Assembly (NCBI GenBank): GCA_900316115.1
Contig: ONBN01000017.1
Coordinates: 1 to 39,028, forward strand
Direction of reading: 5' to 3'
Source: an uncultured Eubacteriales bacterium
Lineage (GTDB): Bacteria; Bacillota; Clostridia; Lachnospirales; Lachnospiraceae
DNA length: 39,028 bases
Shown: one piece after another, positions 31,537 to 39,028 of the stretch
Layout: the number at the start of each line of letters is the position of its first letter
How positions within the stretch are numbered: position 1 is the stretch's first letter
The notes under the pieces: generated by a model
Told to the model about the DNA's origin: nothing
Database searches by the model: none
The model's input: only the letters and a program-made list of their open reading frames with translations
Program-made: the position numbers and the translations under genes

Positions 31537-32799
31537 CTATTTAAGAGTGTCCGCATATTGCAGGAGCCTGCGTGCGTCTGCCCACCTGGCATCGCTTGTA
31601 GGCCCTCCCAGTGTAACGGAAATATAGGTCTTTCCATTTCTTGCCTGGATCATCCCCACAAAGCAATGGCCTGCTTTCCTTGTATAACCGGTTTTGATCC
31701 CATATACTCTGTCCATATTGCCAAGAAGCTTATTGGTGGTACGGAAGGTATAGGTATTGCCGTCCAGACTTGTGATAGTCCCCTGCTGCCGCTTTACAAT
31801 CTTCTGGATCATAGGCTTTTTCCAGGCATAGCATGCAATCTTTGCCAGATCCCTGGCAGTCGTATAATGATCCAGTCCTGCATCCAGTCCGTTAGGCGTA
31901 GCAAAATGGGTATTCTTACATCCCAGGGCTGCAGCCTTTTTATTCATCAGCTTTACAAACTTGGTCACTGACCCACTTACATGCTCTGCAAGGGCTACTG
32001 CCGTATCATTGTGGGACGGGATCAGCAAAGAATAGAGAAGATCCTTCAGCACAAAGCTTTCTCCCTGATGCAGGTACAGCTTGGTAGGCTCCTGAGCTGC
32101 TGCATTGGCAGATGCCGTCACCTTCTCCGTCAGCTTACAATTCTCCAGTGCCAGTATGGCGGTCATCAGCTTGGTAGTGCTTGCATTGGCGTGCCGTAGA
32201 TCCGGGTTCTTGGAATAAAGCACTTTTCCTGTGTCAGCCTCTACAAGGATCCCACAGGGACTGCTGATGGAAACAGATGGGCCGCTTCCAGTCATCCTGC
32301 CATTGGAATCAAACCTGCAATTCACACCGGAAATACGTTTTGTTCCTATGGTCAGCTTGCCTTTTGCATCAAAAAAATAAGTATAACGGCTGCGGATCCA
32401 TCCCTGGCTCCTGCTGCCATCACTTCTCAGATAGTAAGTCTTCTTTCCGTTCTTGTAGATCCATGCATTTTTATACATGTATCCTTCTGATTTCTTCCCA
32501 AAGTAATACCACTTGGTGCCGATCTTGTGCCAGCTGTACTGTCTGACTCCTTTTGCTGAAAAATAATAAGTCTTTCCTTTTATGGACAAAAGACAGTCCT
32601 TTGCCATCTGCCCTTCCTTGTCATAATAATACCAGCTTCCATTTCTGGAGGTAAATCTGCCTCCTGTAACCTTTTCGATGTTTTTCACACTGGTCACTTT
32701 TGCAGAAGCCGGCACTGCAGTCCCCAGAAGCAGCAACATCATTACCAGAAGACACAGCCTGTATATGCCTGCTCTTTTTCTTTCTTTTCCTGTATTCAT
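31537..32799 (-). CDS. D-alanyl-D-alanine carboxypeptidase with N-terminal wall-binding repeats
   Basis: A secreted PBP5-type (S11) enzyme that trims the terminal D-Ala from peptidoglycan stem peptides. It has 420 residues from ATG 32799. The signal peptide ends at VPASA/K (about residue 33). Next come about six CW-binding-type repeats (NGSWYYYDKEGQM, KWYYFGKKSEGYM, YTYFFDAKGKL; about 50-170). The peptidase domain has SxxK (Ser207-Lys210 in ASTTKLM), SxN (Ser262-Asn264 in SHND) and KTG (369-371). No C-terminal amphipathic anchor domain is seen, so the N-terminal repeats probably provide wall binding instead. This repeat-first order is common in gut Clostridia. Monocistronic. Confidence 0.93.
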   Translation of the reverse strand: MNTGKERKRAGIYRLCLLVMMLLLLGTAVPASAKVTSVKNIEKVTGGRFTSRNGSWYYYDKEGQMAKDCLLSIKGKTYYFSAKGVRQYSWHKIGTKWYYFGKKSEGYMYKNAWIYKNGKKTYYLRSDGSRSQGWIRSRYTYFFDAKGKLTIGTKRISGVNCRFDSNGRMTGSGPSVSISSPCGILVEADTGKVLYSKNPDLRHANASTTKLMTAILALENCKLTEKVTASANAAAQEPTKLYLHQGESFVLKDLLYSLLIPSHNDTAVALAEHVSGSVTKFVKLMNKKAAALGCKNTHFATPNGLDAGLDHYTTARDLAKIACYAWKKPMIQKIVKRQQGTITSLDGNTYTFRTTNKLLGNMDRVYGIKTGYTRKAGHCFVGMIQARNGKTYISVTLGGPTSDARWADARRLLQYADTLK

Positions 32800-33022
32800 C
32801 TCTTCTCCCCATTGTAAAACAAAAATGCAACTATTCAGTACCCTCAAAGCCACGATTCAAAATGCATTCCAGACCACCTTCGATGATAGCATTTTGCATA
32901 TCAGTCTTATTTATTTTCCTATTTTCCCCAGTTTTAGTCAAGGCATTTTTCGGGACGAAACCAAAAAGCGTAAGCAAAAAAGGCAGCCTGACCGAGCTTT
33001 TGCCAGACGCCTGCATAAGAAA

Positions 33023-33067
33023 CAGGGCTGCCGCATTCGCAAATAATTTTGCCGGGCGGCAGCCCTG
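33023..33067 (-). terminator. Intrinsic terminator of the amino-acid ABC operon
   Basis: A 12-bp perfect stem CAGGGCTGCCGC/GCGGCAGCCCTG has a 21-nt loop, with TTTCTT on the minus strand side. It begins 13 nt after the ATPase stop codon. The remaining gap up to 32800 shows no gene. Confidence 0.75.
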
Positions 33068-33080
33068 GTAACATACCATA

Positions 33081-33824
33081 TTATTGATTACGGAATCTGG
33101 AAAGGAAATCCCGTGTAAGGGCATCCTTTGGATCCTGGAAAAGCTTTTTCGGCTCTCCCTCCTCTACGATCACCCCATTTGCCATAAAGATCACATTCTT
33201 TGACACATCTCTGGCAAATGCCATTTCATGGGTTACGATGATCATGGTCAGTCCGTCCTGGGCCAGCCGTTTCATAACCTCCAGAACCTCACCCACCATC
33301 TGGGGATCCAGTGCAGAAGTTGGCTCATCAAACAAAAGCAGCTCCGGCTCCATGGCCAGTGCCCTTGCAATGGCAACCCTTTGCTTCTGCCCGCCTGATA
33401 GCTGTTTTGGCTTGGCATTGATATAAAGCGCCATTCCTACCTTTTCCAGATAAAACATGGCCTTGTCCTTTGATGTCTTTTTATCCCTTTTCAGAACTTT
33501 TTCCTGCCCTACCGTACAGTTCTCCAATGCAGTCATATTGTTGAACAGATTAAAGTTCTGAAATACCATACCTACCTTTGAACGGTACTCCGGTACGTTT
33601 ACTTTCTTGTCGGTAATGTCTTTTCCATGGTAATTGATTTCTCCGGATGTAGGGGTCTCCAGCATGTTCAGGCACCGTAAAAGGGTAGACTTTCCTGATC
33701 CGGAAGGTCCGATGATGCAGGTTACATCTCCCTGGCTTACAGAGAAATCAATATCTTTTAACACCTGGTTATTACCAAAGCTTTTCCCCAGATGCTTTAC
33801 TTCCAGAATATGCTCACCCATCAC
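33081..33824 (-). CDS. Polar amino-acid ABC transporter ATP-binding protein
   Basis: The cytosolic ATPase of the importer encoded with the next two genes. It has 247 residues with Walker [10 protein letters not shown] (about 39-47), the Q loop VFQNFNLF, signature [15 protein letters not shown] (about 143), Walker [14 protein letters not shown] and the switch His in IVTHEMAFA. This is closest in style to GlnQ/HisP-type ATPases for polar amino acids. Its ATG overlaps the permease stop by 4 nt. Exact substrate unknown. Confidence 0.94.
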   Translation of the reverse strand: MMGEHILEVKHLGKSFGNNQVLKDIDFSVSQGDVTCIIGPSGSGKSTLLRCLNMLETPTSGEINYHGKDITDKKVNVPEYRSKVGMVFQNFNLFNNMTALENCTVGQEKVLKRDKKTSKDKAMFYLEKVGMALYINAKPKQLSGGQKQRVAIARALAMEPELLLFDEPTSALDPQMVGEVLEVMKRLAQDGLTMIIVTHEMAFARDVSKNVIFMANGVIVEEGEPKKLFQDPKDALTRDFLSRFRNQ

Positions 33825-34615
33825 TTTTTCGCCCCTTTCTTCTTGCTGTAGGAATACATCCCACTGGTATGAGTCAGGGTATCCGTTGTAGCCAGATCAT
33901 AATTATCCGGTCCATCCATCTTATGTTCCAGCAGACGCAGCAGTCTGGAACAGGTAAATGTAAGGATAAAATAAATCACCATGGCAATGGTAAACGACTC
34001 AAAGTATGTATAGTAAGCACCTGCCACACCTTTTGTGGTGTAAAACAGTTCTACAATTCCAATAATGGAAAGTACACAGGTATCCTTAATATTGATGATC
34101 AGGTTATTACCGATCTGAGGCATGATATTACGCAATGCCTGGGGAAGGATCACGCTGGTCATAGTCTGCACATGGGTCATACCAATGGCTTTTGCTGCCT
34201 CAGTCTGCCCCTCATCTACTGAAAGAATACCGCCTCGCACTGTTTCTGCCATGTAGGCGCCTGTATTGATCGATACAATGAAAAATGCAGCAAACCACAT
34301 GGACATATTAATGTTAAAAAGATAGGAACTACCAAAATAGATGAACATGGCCTGTGCCATCATAGGCGTTCCACGGAAAACCTCTACATAGCAGGCCATA
34401 ATGAATTTCAGGATGCCTACCAGTATTTTCTTGCCTTTTCCGTCATTCTTATCTACAGGAATGGTCTGCACCACCCCTACTGCAAATCCGATCACGCAGC
34501 CCAGAAAGGTACCTACAATAGCGATCAGCATTGTATTGCCTGCGCCCTGCAGGAAAGACACTCCGTACTGCTGGAGCAGATATCCGATCCTGCCCCAAAA
34601 GCTTTCAGGAAGCAT
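33821..34615 (-). CDS. Polar amino-acid ABC transporter permease
   Basis: A 264-residue membrane subunit of the HisM/GlnP type. Its first hydrophobic span is about 28-50 ([22 protein letters not shown]). Then comes the [18 protein letters not shown] signature, [30 protein letters not shown] (the EAA loop that docks the ATPase, about 125-150) and [16 protein letters not shown] loop of about 15 charged residues (DKNDGKGKK) separates the early helices. It starts 20 nt after the binding protein. Confidence 0.94.
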   Translation of the reverse strand: MLPESFWGRIGYLLQQYGVSFLQGAGNTMLIAIVGTFLGCVIGFAVGVVQTIPVDKNDGKGKKILVGILKFIMACYVEVFRGTPMMAQAMFIYFGSSYLFNINMSMWFAAFFIVSINTGAYMAETVRGGILSVDEGQTEAAKAIGMTHVQTMTSVILPQALRNIMPQIGNNLIINIKDTCVLSIIGIVELFYTTKGVAGAYYTYFESFTIAMVIYFILTFTCSRLLRLLEHKMDGPDNYDLATTDTLTHTSGMYSYSKKKGAKK

Positions 34616-34635
34616 GTCCGCTCTCTCCTTCCTTA

Positions 34636-35490
34636 TTATTCAGACAGAGGCTGTACGGAGATAGCTTCGTCCATCATCTCTGTAAAATCATCTTCTGTCA
34701 TTTTGTCAAGAACACTGTTCAGTGCATCAAGAAGCTCTGTATTTCCTTTCTGTACAGAGATACCGATATTGATATCTTCATCTGATACCTGGAATTCTCC
34801 GTCTGTACCGGAGAAGTCAAGAAGCTTCAGATCCGGATATGCAATGCATGCCGCTTTTCCTGTAGGCATATCTGTAACAACTGCATCACATTTGCCGGAT
34901 TCCAGGGCTACCAGCATAGCCGGTGCGCTTTCCTGTGCAGGAAGGATATTTGCATCCGGGATCTGCGGCAGGCAGGAATCATACCAGATGGTATTCTGCT
35001 GGGAAGTACAGGTAACGCCCTTCAGATCTTCCACACTTGCAGCATCTGCATAATCTCCGTCTCCCTTTACAAGAGTGATAATGGATGCATAATAATATGG
35101 GGATGTAAAGTCAACCATCTCCTGACGTTCTTTTGTAATAGACTGACCTGCGATTACACAGTCCACTTTACCGGACTGCACTGCCGGTACAAGGGAATCC
35201 CAGTCCAGTTTCACGATCTCCAGGTCATAGCCCAGTTCTTCACAGATATGCTTTGCCATCATAACGTCATAACCATATGCGTAATCAGAGCTTCCTGAGA
35301 TCTGCACTGCACCATTGGAATCATCCGGCTGTGTCCAGTTATACGGTGCATATCCGCACTCCATAGCTACCTTTAAGGTTTTCTTCTCATCTGCTTTTAC
35401 CAGAGTTAGTCCCAGTCCGGGTACAGATGATGCGGCAACGCTTACTGCCATAAGGGTTCCTGTGAGTTTCTTCCATACATAGTTTTTCAT
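34636..35490 (-). CDS. Amino-acid-binding protein of the ABC transporter, no lipobox
   Basis: A 284-residue family-3 solute-binding protein. YAPYNW, YGYDVMMAKHICEELGYDLEIV, LDWDSLVPAVQSGKVDCVIAGQSITKER and VDFTSPYYYA are the hallmark segments. The N-terminus is a signal peptide (MKNYVWKKLTGTLMAVSVAA) but has no cysteine lipobox. Gram-positive binding proteins are normally lipoproteins, so this one is either released, held by an uncleaved signal helix, or trapped in the wall. GAGGAGG precedes the ATG. It is the first gene of the operon, behind an unusual leader. Confidence 0.92.
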   Translation of the reverse strand: MKNYVWKKLTGTLMAVSVAASSVPGLGLTLVKADEKKTLKVAMECGYAPYNWTQPDDSNGAVQISGSSDYAYGYDVMMAKHICEELGYDLEIVKLDWDSLVPAVQSGKVDCVIAGQSITKERQEMVDFTSPYYYASIITLVKGDGDYADAASVEDLKGVTCTSQQNTIWYDSCLPQIPDANILPAQESAPAMLVALESGKCDAVVTDMPTGKAACIAYPDLKLLDFSGTDGEFQVSDEDINIGISVQKGNTELLDALNSVLDKMTEDDFTEMMDEAISVQPLSE

Positions 35491-35537
35491 TTTGATTTCC
35501 TCCTCGTCCTTCTATGAATAATGTTAATAATCTTAAC

Positions 35538-35561
35538 AGCCTCGTATAAATAAGCCTCGTA
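35538..35561 (-). repeat. Direct repeat in the ABC operon leader
   Basis: TACGAGGCT occurs twice on the minus strand (35553-35561 and 35538-35546) with a 15-nt period, between the leader terminator and the binding-protein ribosome site. Possibly a regulator or RNA-binding site. Confidence 0.5.
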
Positions 35562-35563
35562 CA

Positions 35564-35616
35564 AATAAAAAAATCGCAACAGGCGCAATTTACCAATTCA
35601 CCGCGCCGTTGCGATT
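35564..35616 (-). terminator. Intrinsic terminator at the head of the ABC operon
   Basis: On the minus strand AATCGCAAC-GGCGC pairs with GCGCC-GTTGCGATT (14 bp, one bulge, 16-nt loop), followed by a T7 run. It lies 58 nt after the stop of the ribbon-helix-helix gene but downstream of the promoter at 35624-35652, so it can stop both upstream readthrough and the operon's own transcript. Confidence 0.75.
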
Positions 35617-35623
35617 CATTCAC

Positions 35624-35652
35624 ATAATAACCCTAACCCCAGGTAAAGTCAA
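35624..35652 (-). promoter_or_regulatory. Promoter of the amino-acid ABC operon
   Basis: On the minus strand TTGACT (35647-35652), 17-bp spacer, TATTAT (35624-35629). The predicted start lies at the first base pairs of the terminator hairpin. A nine-codon ATG frame (MNRNGAVNW, stop) lies within that stem, but the ATG falls at about +1, so leader-peptide use is doubtful. Confidence 0.6.
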
Positions 35653-35673
35653 GGAGAAATATTATACGATCTC

Positions 35674-35877
35674 TTATATATCCAGTTCTGGGGGAACATC
35701 CAGTTCCTCGGATACATATTTCCCATTTTTCTTGCGCTGCCTTACGCATTCCGACAAAAGATACTCGATCTGTCCATTCACTGAACGAAAATCATCCTCC
35801 GCCCAGGCAGCGATCTGATCATATAATTTTGCTGAAAGTCTGAGCGGAATCTGTTTCTTTGCCTTAGTATCTGCCAC
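35674..35877 (-). CDS. Arc-family ribbon-helix-helix protein
   Basis: A 67-residue protein. KKQIPLRLSAKLYDQIAAWAEDD and FRSVNGQIEYLLSECV fit the strand-helix-helix of MetJ/Arc DNA-binding dimers (strand about 8-13; helices 15-28 and 31-48). A charged tail follows. The start is GTG 35877, two nt after the SPFH stop, so it is cotranscribed with the SPFH gene. It may autoregulate the operon through the palindrome at 36919-36943 or regulate the ABC operon whose promoter follows it. No toxin gene is seen beside it. Confidence 0.8.
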   Translation of the reverse strand: MADTKAKKQIPLRLSAKLYDQIAAWAEDDFRSVNGQIEYLLSECVRQRKKNGKYVSEELDVPPELDI

Positions 35878-35879
35878 GA

Positions 35880-36899
35880 TTAATACAGACTTCCTGAATT
35901 AACAATAGGCTGTGCGTCACGATTGCCGCAAAGTACTACAAGAAGGTTGGATACCATGGCCGCTTTCCGCTCCTCGTCCAGTTCTACCACACCATTCTCA
36001 TTCAGTCTGTCCAGCGCCATCTCCACCATACCAACAGCACCGTCTACGATCATCTTCCTTGCATCAATGATCGCAGATGCCTGCTGCCTCTGAAGCATAA
36101 CGGCTGCAATCTCCGGTGCATATGCCAGATAAGTGATCCTTGCCTCAATGATCTCAAGTCCTGCGATCTCAACCTTCTGCTGAATCTCCTTACGGATACG
36201 CTCGGCAACCACTTCACTGGATCCTCTAAGGCTGCCTTCATCTGCGATACCGTCTCCTGTAGTGTCTACATTAGGAGCCACATCATATGGATAGATCCGT
36301 ACAATATTTCTCAGGGCACTGTCACACTGAAGGGATAGATATTCTTTATAATTATCTACATCAAACACAGCCTTTGCAGTATCTACCACACGCCACATAA
36401 CTGCAATACCGATCTCGATAGGATTACCCAGACAGTCATTGATCTTCTGACGGTTATTGTTCAGAGTCATGATCTTCAGTGAAATCTTATTATTTGTGAT
36501 CTGAACTTCGCTGCTTTCTTTCGCAGATGCGCCAAGAACACTTGCCAGGGAACCTTTCCCGGAACCTCCGTCTACATCACCGCTCTGGTTCAGCTTTGTC
36601 TTAGCTGCCGGATTCACACTGCTGCAAAATGGATTGACCCAGTAAAAACCATTCTCCTTCAAAGTACCGATATACTTACCAAATAAGGTCAATACCAGTG
36701 CTTCCTGTGGCTTCAGGACACGCAATCCTACAAAGGGGATCCAGCCTATAGCTGCCCATACAATACCAACAACCATAACTGGGATCACTTCCTGAACCGC
36801 ACCAAATGCGATAGCTCCTACCCCCACTGCATACAGCAGGAGAAACAGAAGCATCATGGCCATGCCATTTTTCTTGTTGTTTAATACTTTTTCTTTCAT
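35880..36899 (-). CDS. SPFH/band-7 protein with double N-terminal membrane anchor
   Basis: The 339-residue protein has two adjacent hydrophobic helices (about 14-36 and 40-60), then an SPFH domain beginning LRVLKPQEALVLTLFGKYIGTLKENGFYWVNPF. It is interrupted by a Gly/Ser-rich insert (GDVDGGSGKGSLASVLGAS, about 107-125). The later part (EIQQKVEIAGLEIIEARITYLAYAPEIAAVMLQRQQA) is typical of SPFH proteins paired with an Arc-like gene. It differs from the paraslipin at 21515 and has no NfeD partner. Function of this subgroup is unknown to me. ATG follows AGGAGG. Confidence 0.9.
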   Translation of the reverse strand: MKEKVLNNKKNGMAMMLLFLLLYAVGVGAIAFGAVQEVIPVMVVGIVWAAIGWIPFVGLRVLKPQEALVLTLFGKYIGTLKENGFYWVNPFCSSVNPAAKTKLNQSGDVDGGSGKGSLASVLGASAKESSEVQITNNKISLKIMTLNNNRQKINDCLGNPIEIGIAVMWRVVDTAKAVFDVDNYKEYLSLQCDSALRNIVRIYPYDVAPNVDTTGDGIADEGSLRGSSEVVAERIRKEIQQKVEIAGLEIIEARITYLAYAPEIAAVMLQRQQASAIIDARKMIVDGAVGMVEMALDRLNENGVVELDEERKAAMVSNLLVVLCGNRDAQPIVNSGSLY

Positions 36900-36918
36900 T
36901 CTCTTTTTCGTCCTCCTG

Positions 36919-36943
36919 AAATATCAAATATCTTTTGATATTT
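36919..36943. promoter_or_regulatory. AT-rich 25-bp palindrome, probable operator of the SPFH-Arc operon
   Basis: AAATATCAAA and TTTGATATTT form a perfect 10-bp inverted repeat with a 5-bp centre. It lies between the -10 box and the ribosome site. Further GATAT/ATATC half-sites occur at 36948-36966 through the promoter. This layout suits a small dimeric repressor. Confidence 0.6.
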
Positions 36944-36945
36944 GG

Positions 36946-36974
36946 ATGATATCATTTTAATATCATATTGTCAA
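36946..36974 (-). promoter_or_regulatory. Promoter of the SPFH-Arc operon
   Basis: On the minus strand a perfect TTGACA (36969-36974), 17-bp spacer, TATCAT (36946-36951). The transcript would start inside the palindrome at 36919-36943. Confidence 0.7.
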
Positions 36975-37092
36975 TAGAGATTTTGTAGCCGGGAAAACTT
37001 TTATGAGCCAAAAAACCTTTTAGCACACATTTTTTATGAAATCATTTTCTATAAATTTCAGAACCATTATGTTACAAAGTATACGAAAAGAA

Positions 37093-37114
37093 GCCCTGAC
37101 AAATTTGCCAGGAC
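37093..37114 (-). terminator. Terminator downstream of the ribokinase gene
   Basis: GTCCTGGC pairs with GTCAGGGC on the minus-strand RNA (8 bp with two G-U pairs) around AAATTT, followed by TTCTTTT. It lies about 95 nt after the ribokinase stop. Confidence 0.6.
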
Positions 37115-37120
37115 TCCCAA

Positions 37121-37201
37121 CTATGATGTAATGGCCTCAATATCCCGCTCCGGCTTATAAGCAGCCAGATATGGATTGGAGATTTTGACCGTAATGCCAT
37201 G
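37121..37201 (-). pseudogene. Possible 3' scrap of a lost gene
   Basis: The minus-strand frame between TAA (37202) and TAG (37121) reads 26 protein-like codons (core ITVKISNPYLAAYKPERDIE) with no start. It may be the C-terminal end of a gene deleted between the ribokinase and its terminator. Family not recognised, and it could be chance. Confidence 0.25.
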
Positions 37202-37210
37202 TTATCTATA

Positions 37211-38116
37211 TTATCTTTCTTTTAAGAACTGCTCTACTTCCTGATACAGCGGAATGGACGGTGCTGCGCCCGGCCGGGACACTGCGATCGCAGACGCTGC
37301 AGAAGCCATTTCCAGGCATTTGGGAATATCCTCACCTGCACACAGACCTGCAAGGAAATATCCACAGAAAGTATCTCCTGCTGCTGTAGTATCCACTGCC
37401 TTTACACGGTAAATGTCATGAGTATAGGTTTCCTCGCCCTTCTTGCAGAGAACCCCTGCATCCCCAAGAGTGAGTACAACCACTGCTGCCGGATATTTCT
37501 CAGAAAGGATCTCCAGCACTTTTTTATAATCAGGATTCTCCTCCTGGATGCCTGCGATAGCAGCACCTTCAACTTCATTTACAATAAAATAGTCTACACA
37601 GTCCAGTGGCAGATCTTCCATGGACTTTGGAATAGGAGACGGATTAAAAGCCACCTTCAGACCCAGTTCATGTGCTCTCTGGATCATATAAGGAACCTCA
37701 TTTACCTCATACTGCATCAGAACAACATCCCCGGGCTCTCCCTTTTCTGTAAGAACCTTGTCAATGTATTCTTTTGTAAAATCACGGTTAGTGCCGCCAT
37801 ATACGATGATACAGTTATGTCCTGTACTGTCTACCTGGATAATGGCATGGCCGCTCTGTCCTGGAAGTACCTGGATCTGGGAAATATCCACGCCTGCATC
37901 CTTCATAAAGTCTGTCAGCATCGCACCATCTTCTCCCACTGCACCTGCATGTACTACGCATGCACCTGCCTTTGCTGCAGCCACAGACTGGTTCAGGCCT
38001 TTGCCGCCTACATTCAACTGGATGCCCTCTGCCAAGATAGTTTCTCCCGGAAGAACAAAATTCTCCACCTGATATACCTTGTCAATATTCATAGATCCAA
38101 ATGAAATAATTTTCAT
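37211..38116 (-). CDS. rbsK: Ribokinase (PfkB family)
   Basis: It phosphorylates ribose, or a related sugar, at the 5-OH using ATP. The 301-residue protein has the first PfkB signature LNVGGKGLNQSVAAAKAGA (about 34-52) and the second VDTTAAGDTFCGYFLAG (about 240-256), which contains the anion hole and catalytic Asp. FGSMNIDKVYQVENFVLPGETI is a ribokinase-like start. It lies 22 nt after the DUF4867 gene and shares its promoter. No ribose transporter is in the window, so the true sugar is open. Confidence 0.9.
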   Translation of the reverse strand: MKIISFGSMNIDKVYQVENFVLPGETILAEGIQLNVGGKGLNQSVAAAKAGACVVHAGAVGEDGAMLTDFMKDAGVDISQIQVLPGQSGHAIIQVDSTGHNCIIVYGGTNRDFTKEYIDKVLTEKGEPGDVVLMQYEVNEVPYMIQRAHELGLKVAFNPSPIPKSMEDLPLDCVDYFIVNEVEGAAIAGIQEENPDYKKVLEILSEKYPAAVVVLTLGDAGVLCKKGEETYTHDIYRVKAVDTTAAGDTFCGYFLAGLCAGEDIPKCLEMASAASAIAVSRPGAAPSIPLYQEVEQFLKER

Positions 38117-38138
38117 GTTTCCGCCTCTCTTCTTTAAT

Positions 38139-38762
38139 TTATATAGTAAGGTTCTCGCCCTTCACCCCACAAAAGGCACCTTTCTCTTTTGCATCTTCAT
38201 GAAGAATCAGCCATTTATTCTTTGCCATTAACAACTGATTCTCTCCCTGCGTTTTATCAAATTCAAAATCAATCTTCTGATTTGTACCCTCTGGCAAGAT
38301 GCAGATACTGCAGAAAGTCTTTTCATTAAAGTATGTACAAGGTGCATAATGTAGCGTTGTGCCATACAGTTCCACTCCTGTTCCAGCAGGAACAAGAAAT
38401 GCCTCAATCTTGGATGAATCATAAGTAAAATCATCCTCCACATCCTGAAGAAGCCCAATCAGGATAATCATATCCCGACATGCAATATTTATCTCAGAAC
38501 CTCTGTGATACTCTACGCCATTCAACTTGTGATTGCTGCCTCCACAATATCCTATCTCTATAGGAAGACCTCCATACACACGGTTACAGATCTGCGTTGC
38601 CGCCCTCACAGCTTCCAACTCTTTTACGGATGCCTCGTATACAATACCATCTGTCGGCATTTCCTTGTCTTTCATTATGTCAATCAATTCCGCTAGGTCA
38701 ATTCCTGTTATTACTTTTCCATACTTCTTGAATGCAGCTCCATAAACACTTTGAATTTTCAT
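38139..38762 (-). CDS. DUF4867 family protein
   Basis: The 207-residue soluble protein shows a cupin-like pattern: GYCGGSNHKLNGVEYHRGSEINIA (about 91-114, with two His and a Glu spaced like a metal site), VEDDFTYDSSKIEAFLVPAGTGVELYGTTLHYAP (about 127-160) and CSICILPEGTN. From memory this is DUF4867, often found with carbohydrate genes. No enzymatic role is established. It is coupled to the ribokinase, so it may be a sugar or sugar-acid isomerase or epimerase; that is inference only. Confidence 0.78.
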   Translation of the reverse strand: MKIQSVYGAAFKKYGKVITGIDLAELIDIMKDKEMPTDGIVYEASVKELEAVRAATQICNRVYGGLPIEIGYCGGSNHKLNGVEYHRGSEINIACRDMIILIGLLQDVEDDFTYDSSKIEAFLVPAGTGVELYGTTLHYAPCTYFNEKTFCSICILPEGTNQKIDFEFDKTQGENQLLMAKNKWLILHEDAKEKGAFCGVKGENLTI

Positions 38763-38879
38763 AAAAATTACCCCCAGTCTATATCATCTTTTTCTTTTTT
38801 ACAATGTATGATTTAACTGAGCGCCATTAGTCTTAATACATAAGCAGTATGTTTTTTCCGCAACTTTTGTACTAATAGT

Positions 38880-38908
38880 ATCATAACATGTTGGAACGAA
38901 AAATTCAA
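38880..38908 (-). promoter_or_regulatory. Promoter of the DUF4867-ribokinase operon
   Basis: On the minus strand TTGAAT (38903-38908), 17-bp spacer, TATGAT (38880-38885), about 120 nt before the start. The stretch 38909-39028 to the window end holds no gene I can see. Confidence 0.6.
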
Positions 38909-39028
38909 AAATTTTTTGTATAACATACCTAAACCTGAATTATTCATGAGTACTCGTCCTTAACAATCAGATCGGAAATGTACAGGTAAAAAACTGTTGT
39001 TCTTACAGATCTAGGTGTCATCCCTGAA

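Noticed and set aside
35599-35620. Nine-codon leader peptide (MNRNGAVNW) controlling the ABC operon
   Set aside because: Its ATG falls about at the predicted transcription start with no room for a ribosome site, and it has no run of one amino acid.
1-39028. CRISPR arrays, tRNA or rRNA genes
   Set aside because: I looked for regularly spaced repeats, cloverleaf-like sequences and rRNA signatures and saw none. The only regular arrays are the 29-nt, 120-nt and dnaE-end repeats, none with unique spacers.

Overview
The window looks like chromosomal DNA of a gut-type Lachnospiraceae (Clostridia, low-to-mid GC Gram-positive). The basis is the protein families and their order (greA-lysS, DusB, NfeD plus paraslipin, KtrAB, DnaE-PfkA, a CW-binding-repeat D,D-carboxypeptidase, His/Cys-repeat plus Ig-like surface protein) and AGGAGG-type ribosome binding sites. 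I cannot name a species. No tRNA, rRNA or CRISPR array was seen.

Region 1 (1-4300) is a mobile-element graveyard carrying defence-type genes: a DUF262/GmrSD-like gene missing its 5' end, a small gene with an R-S-E ADP-ribosyltransferase-like pattern, a truncated serine recombinase, an element-type sigma-region-4 gene whose 5' end looks frameshifted, a 29-nt tandem repeat beside a long hairpin (possible origin or transfer site), a C-terminal gene scrap and a truncated ParA. It abuts the 3' flank of lysS.

Region 2 (4300-16900): greA-lysS on the minus strand with a consensus promoter; a GT2 glycosyltransferase; a divergent three-gene surface-polysaccharide operon (pyruvyl transferase, FrhB-like Fe-S protein, flippase) with a terminator-like leader; and a giant secreted Ig-like/repeat protein whose signal peptide is separated from the rest by an in-frame TAA. 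In many Clostridia dusB lies next to greA-lysS, so this block may be a surface-structure insertion into a conserved neighbourhood.

Region 3 (16900-32800) is a long minus-strand housekeeping run: cvfB, dnaE, pfkA, ktrB-ktrA, an rRNA methyltransferase, nfeD-paraslipin, argF-birA, a small conserved protein, dusB and an M20 peptidase. A wall-binding D,D-carboxypeptidase lies upstream of cvfB.

Region 4 (32800-39028), also minus strand: a polar amino-acid ABC transporter operon (binding protein, permease, ATPase) with a promoter followed at once by an intrinsic-terminator hairpin; a second SPFH protein with a ribbon-helix-helix partner behind an AT-rich palindromic operator; and a ribokinase downstream of a DUF4867 protein.

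The most interesting points are the DUF262/ART-like pair, the giant surface gene with its in-frame stop and structured leader, the flippase lacking a normal start, and the SPFH-Arc operon with its operator.
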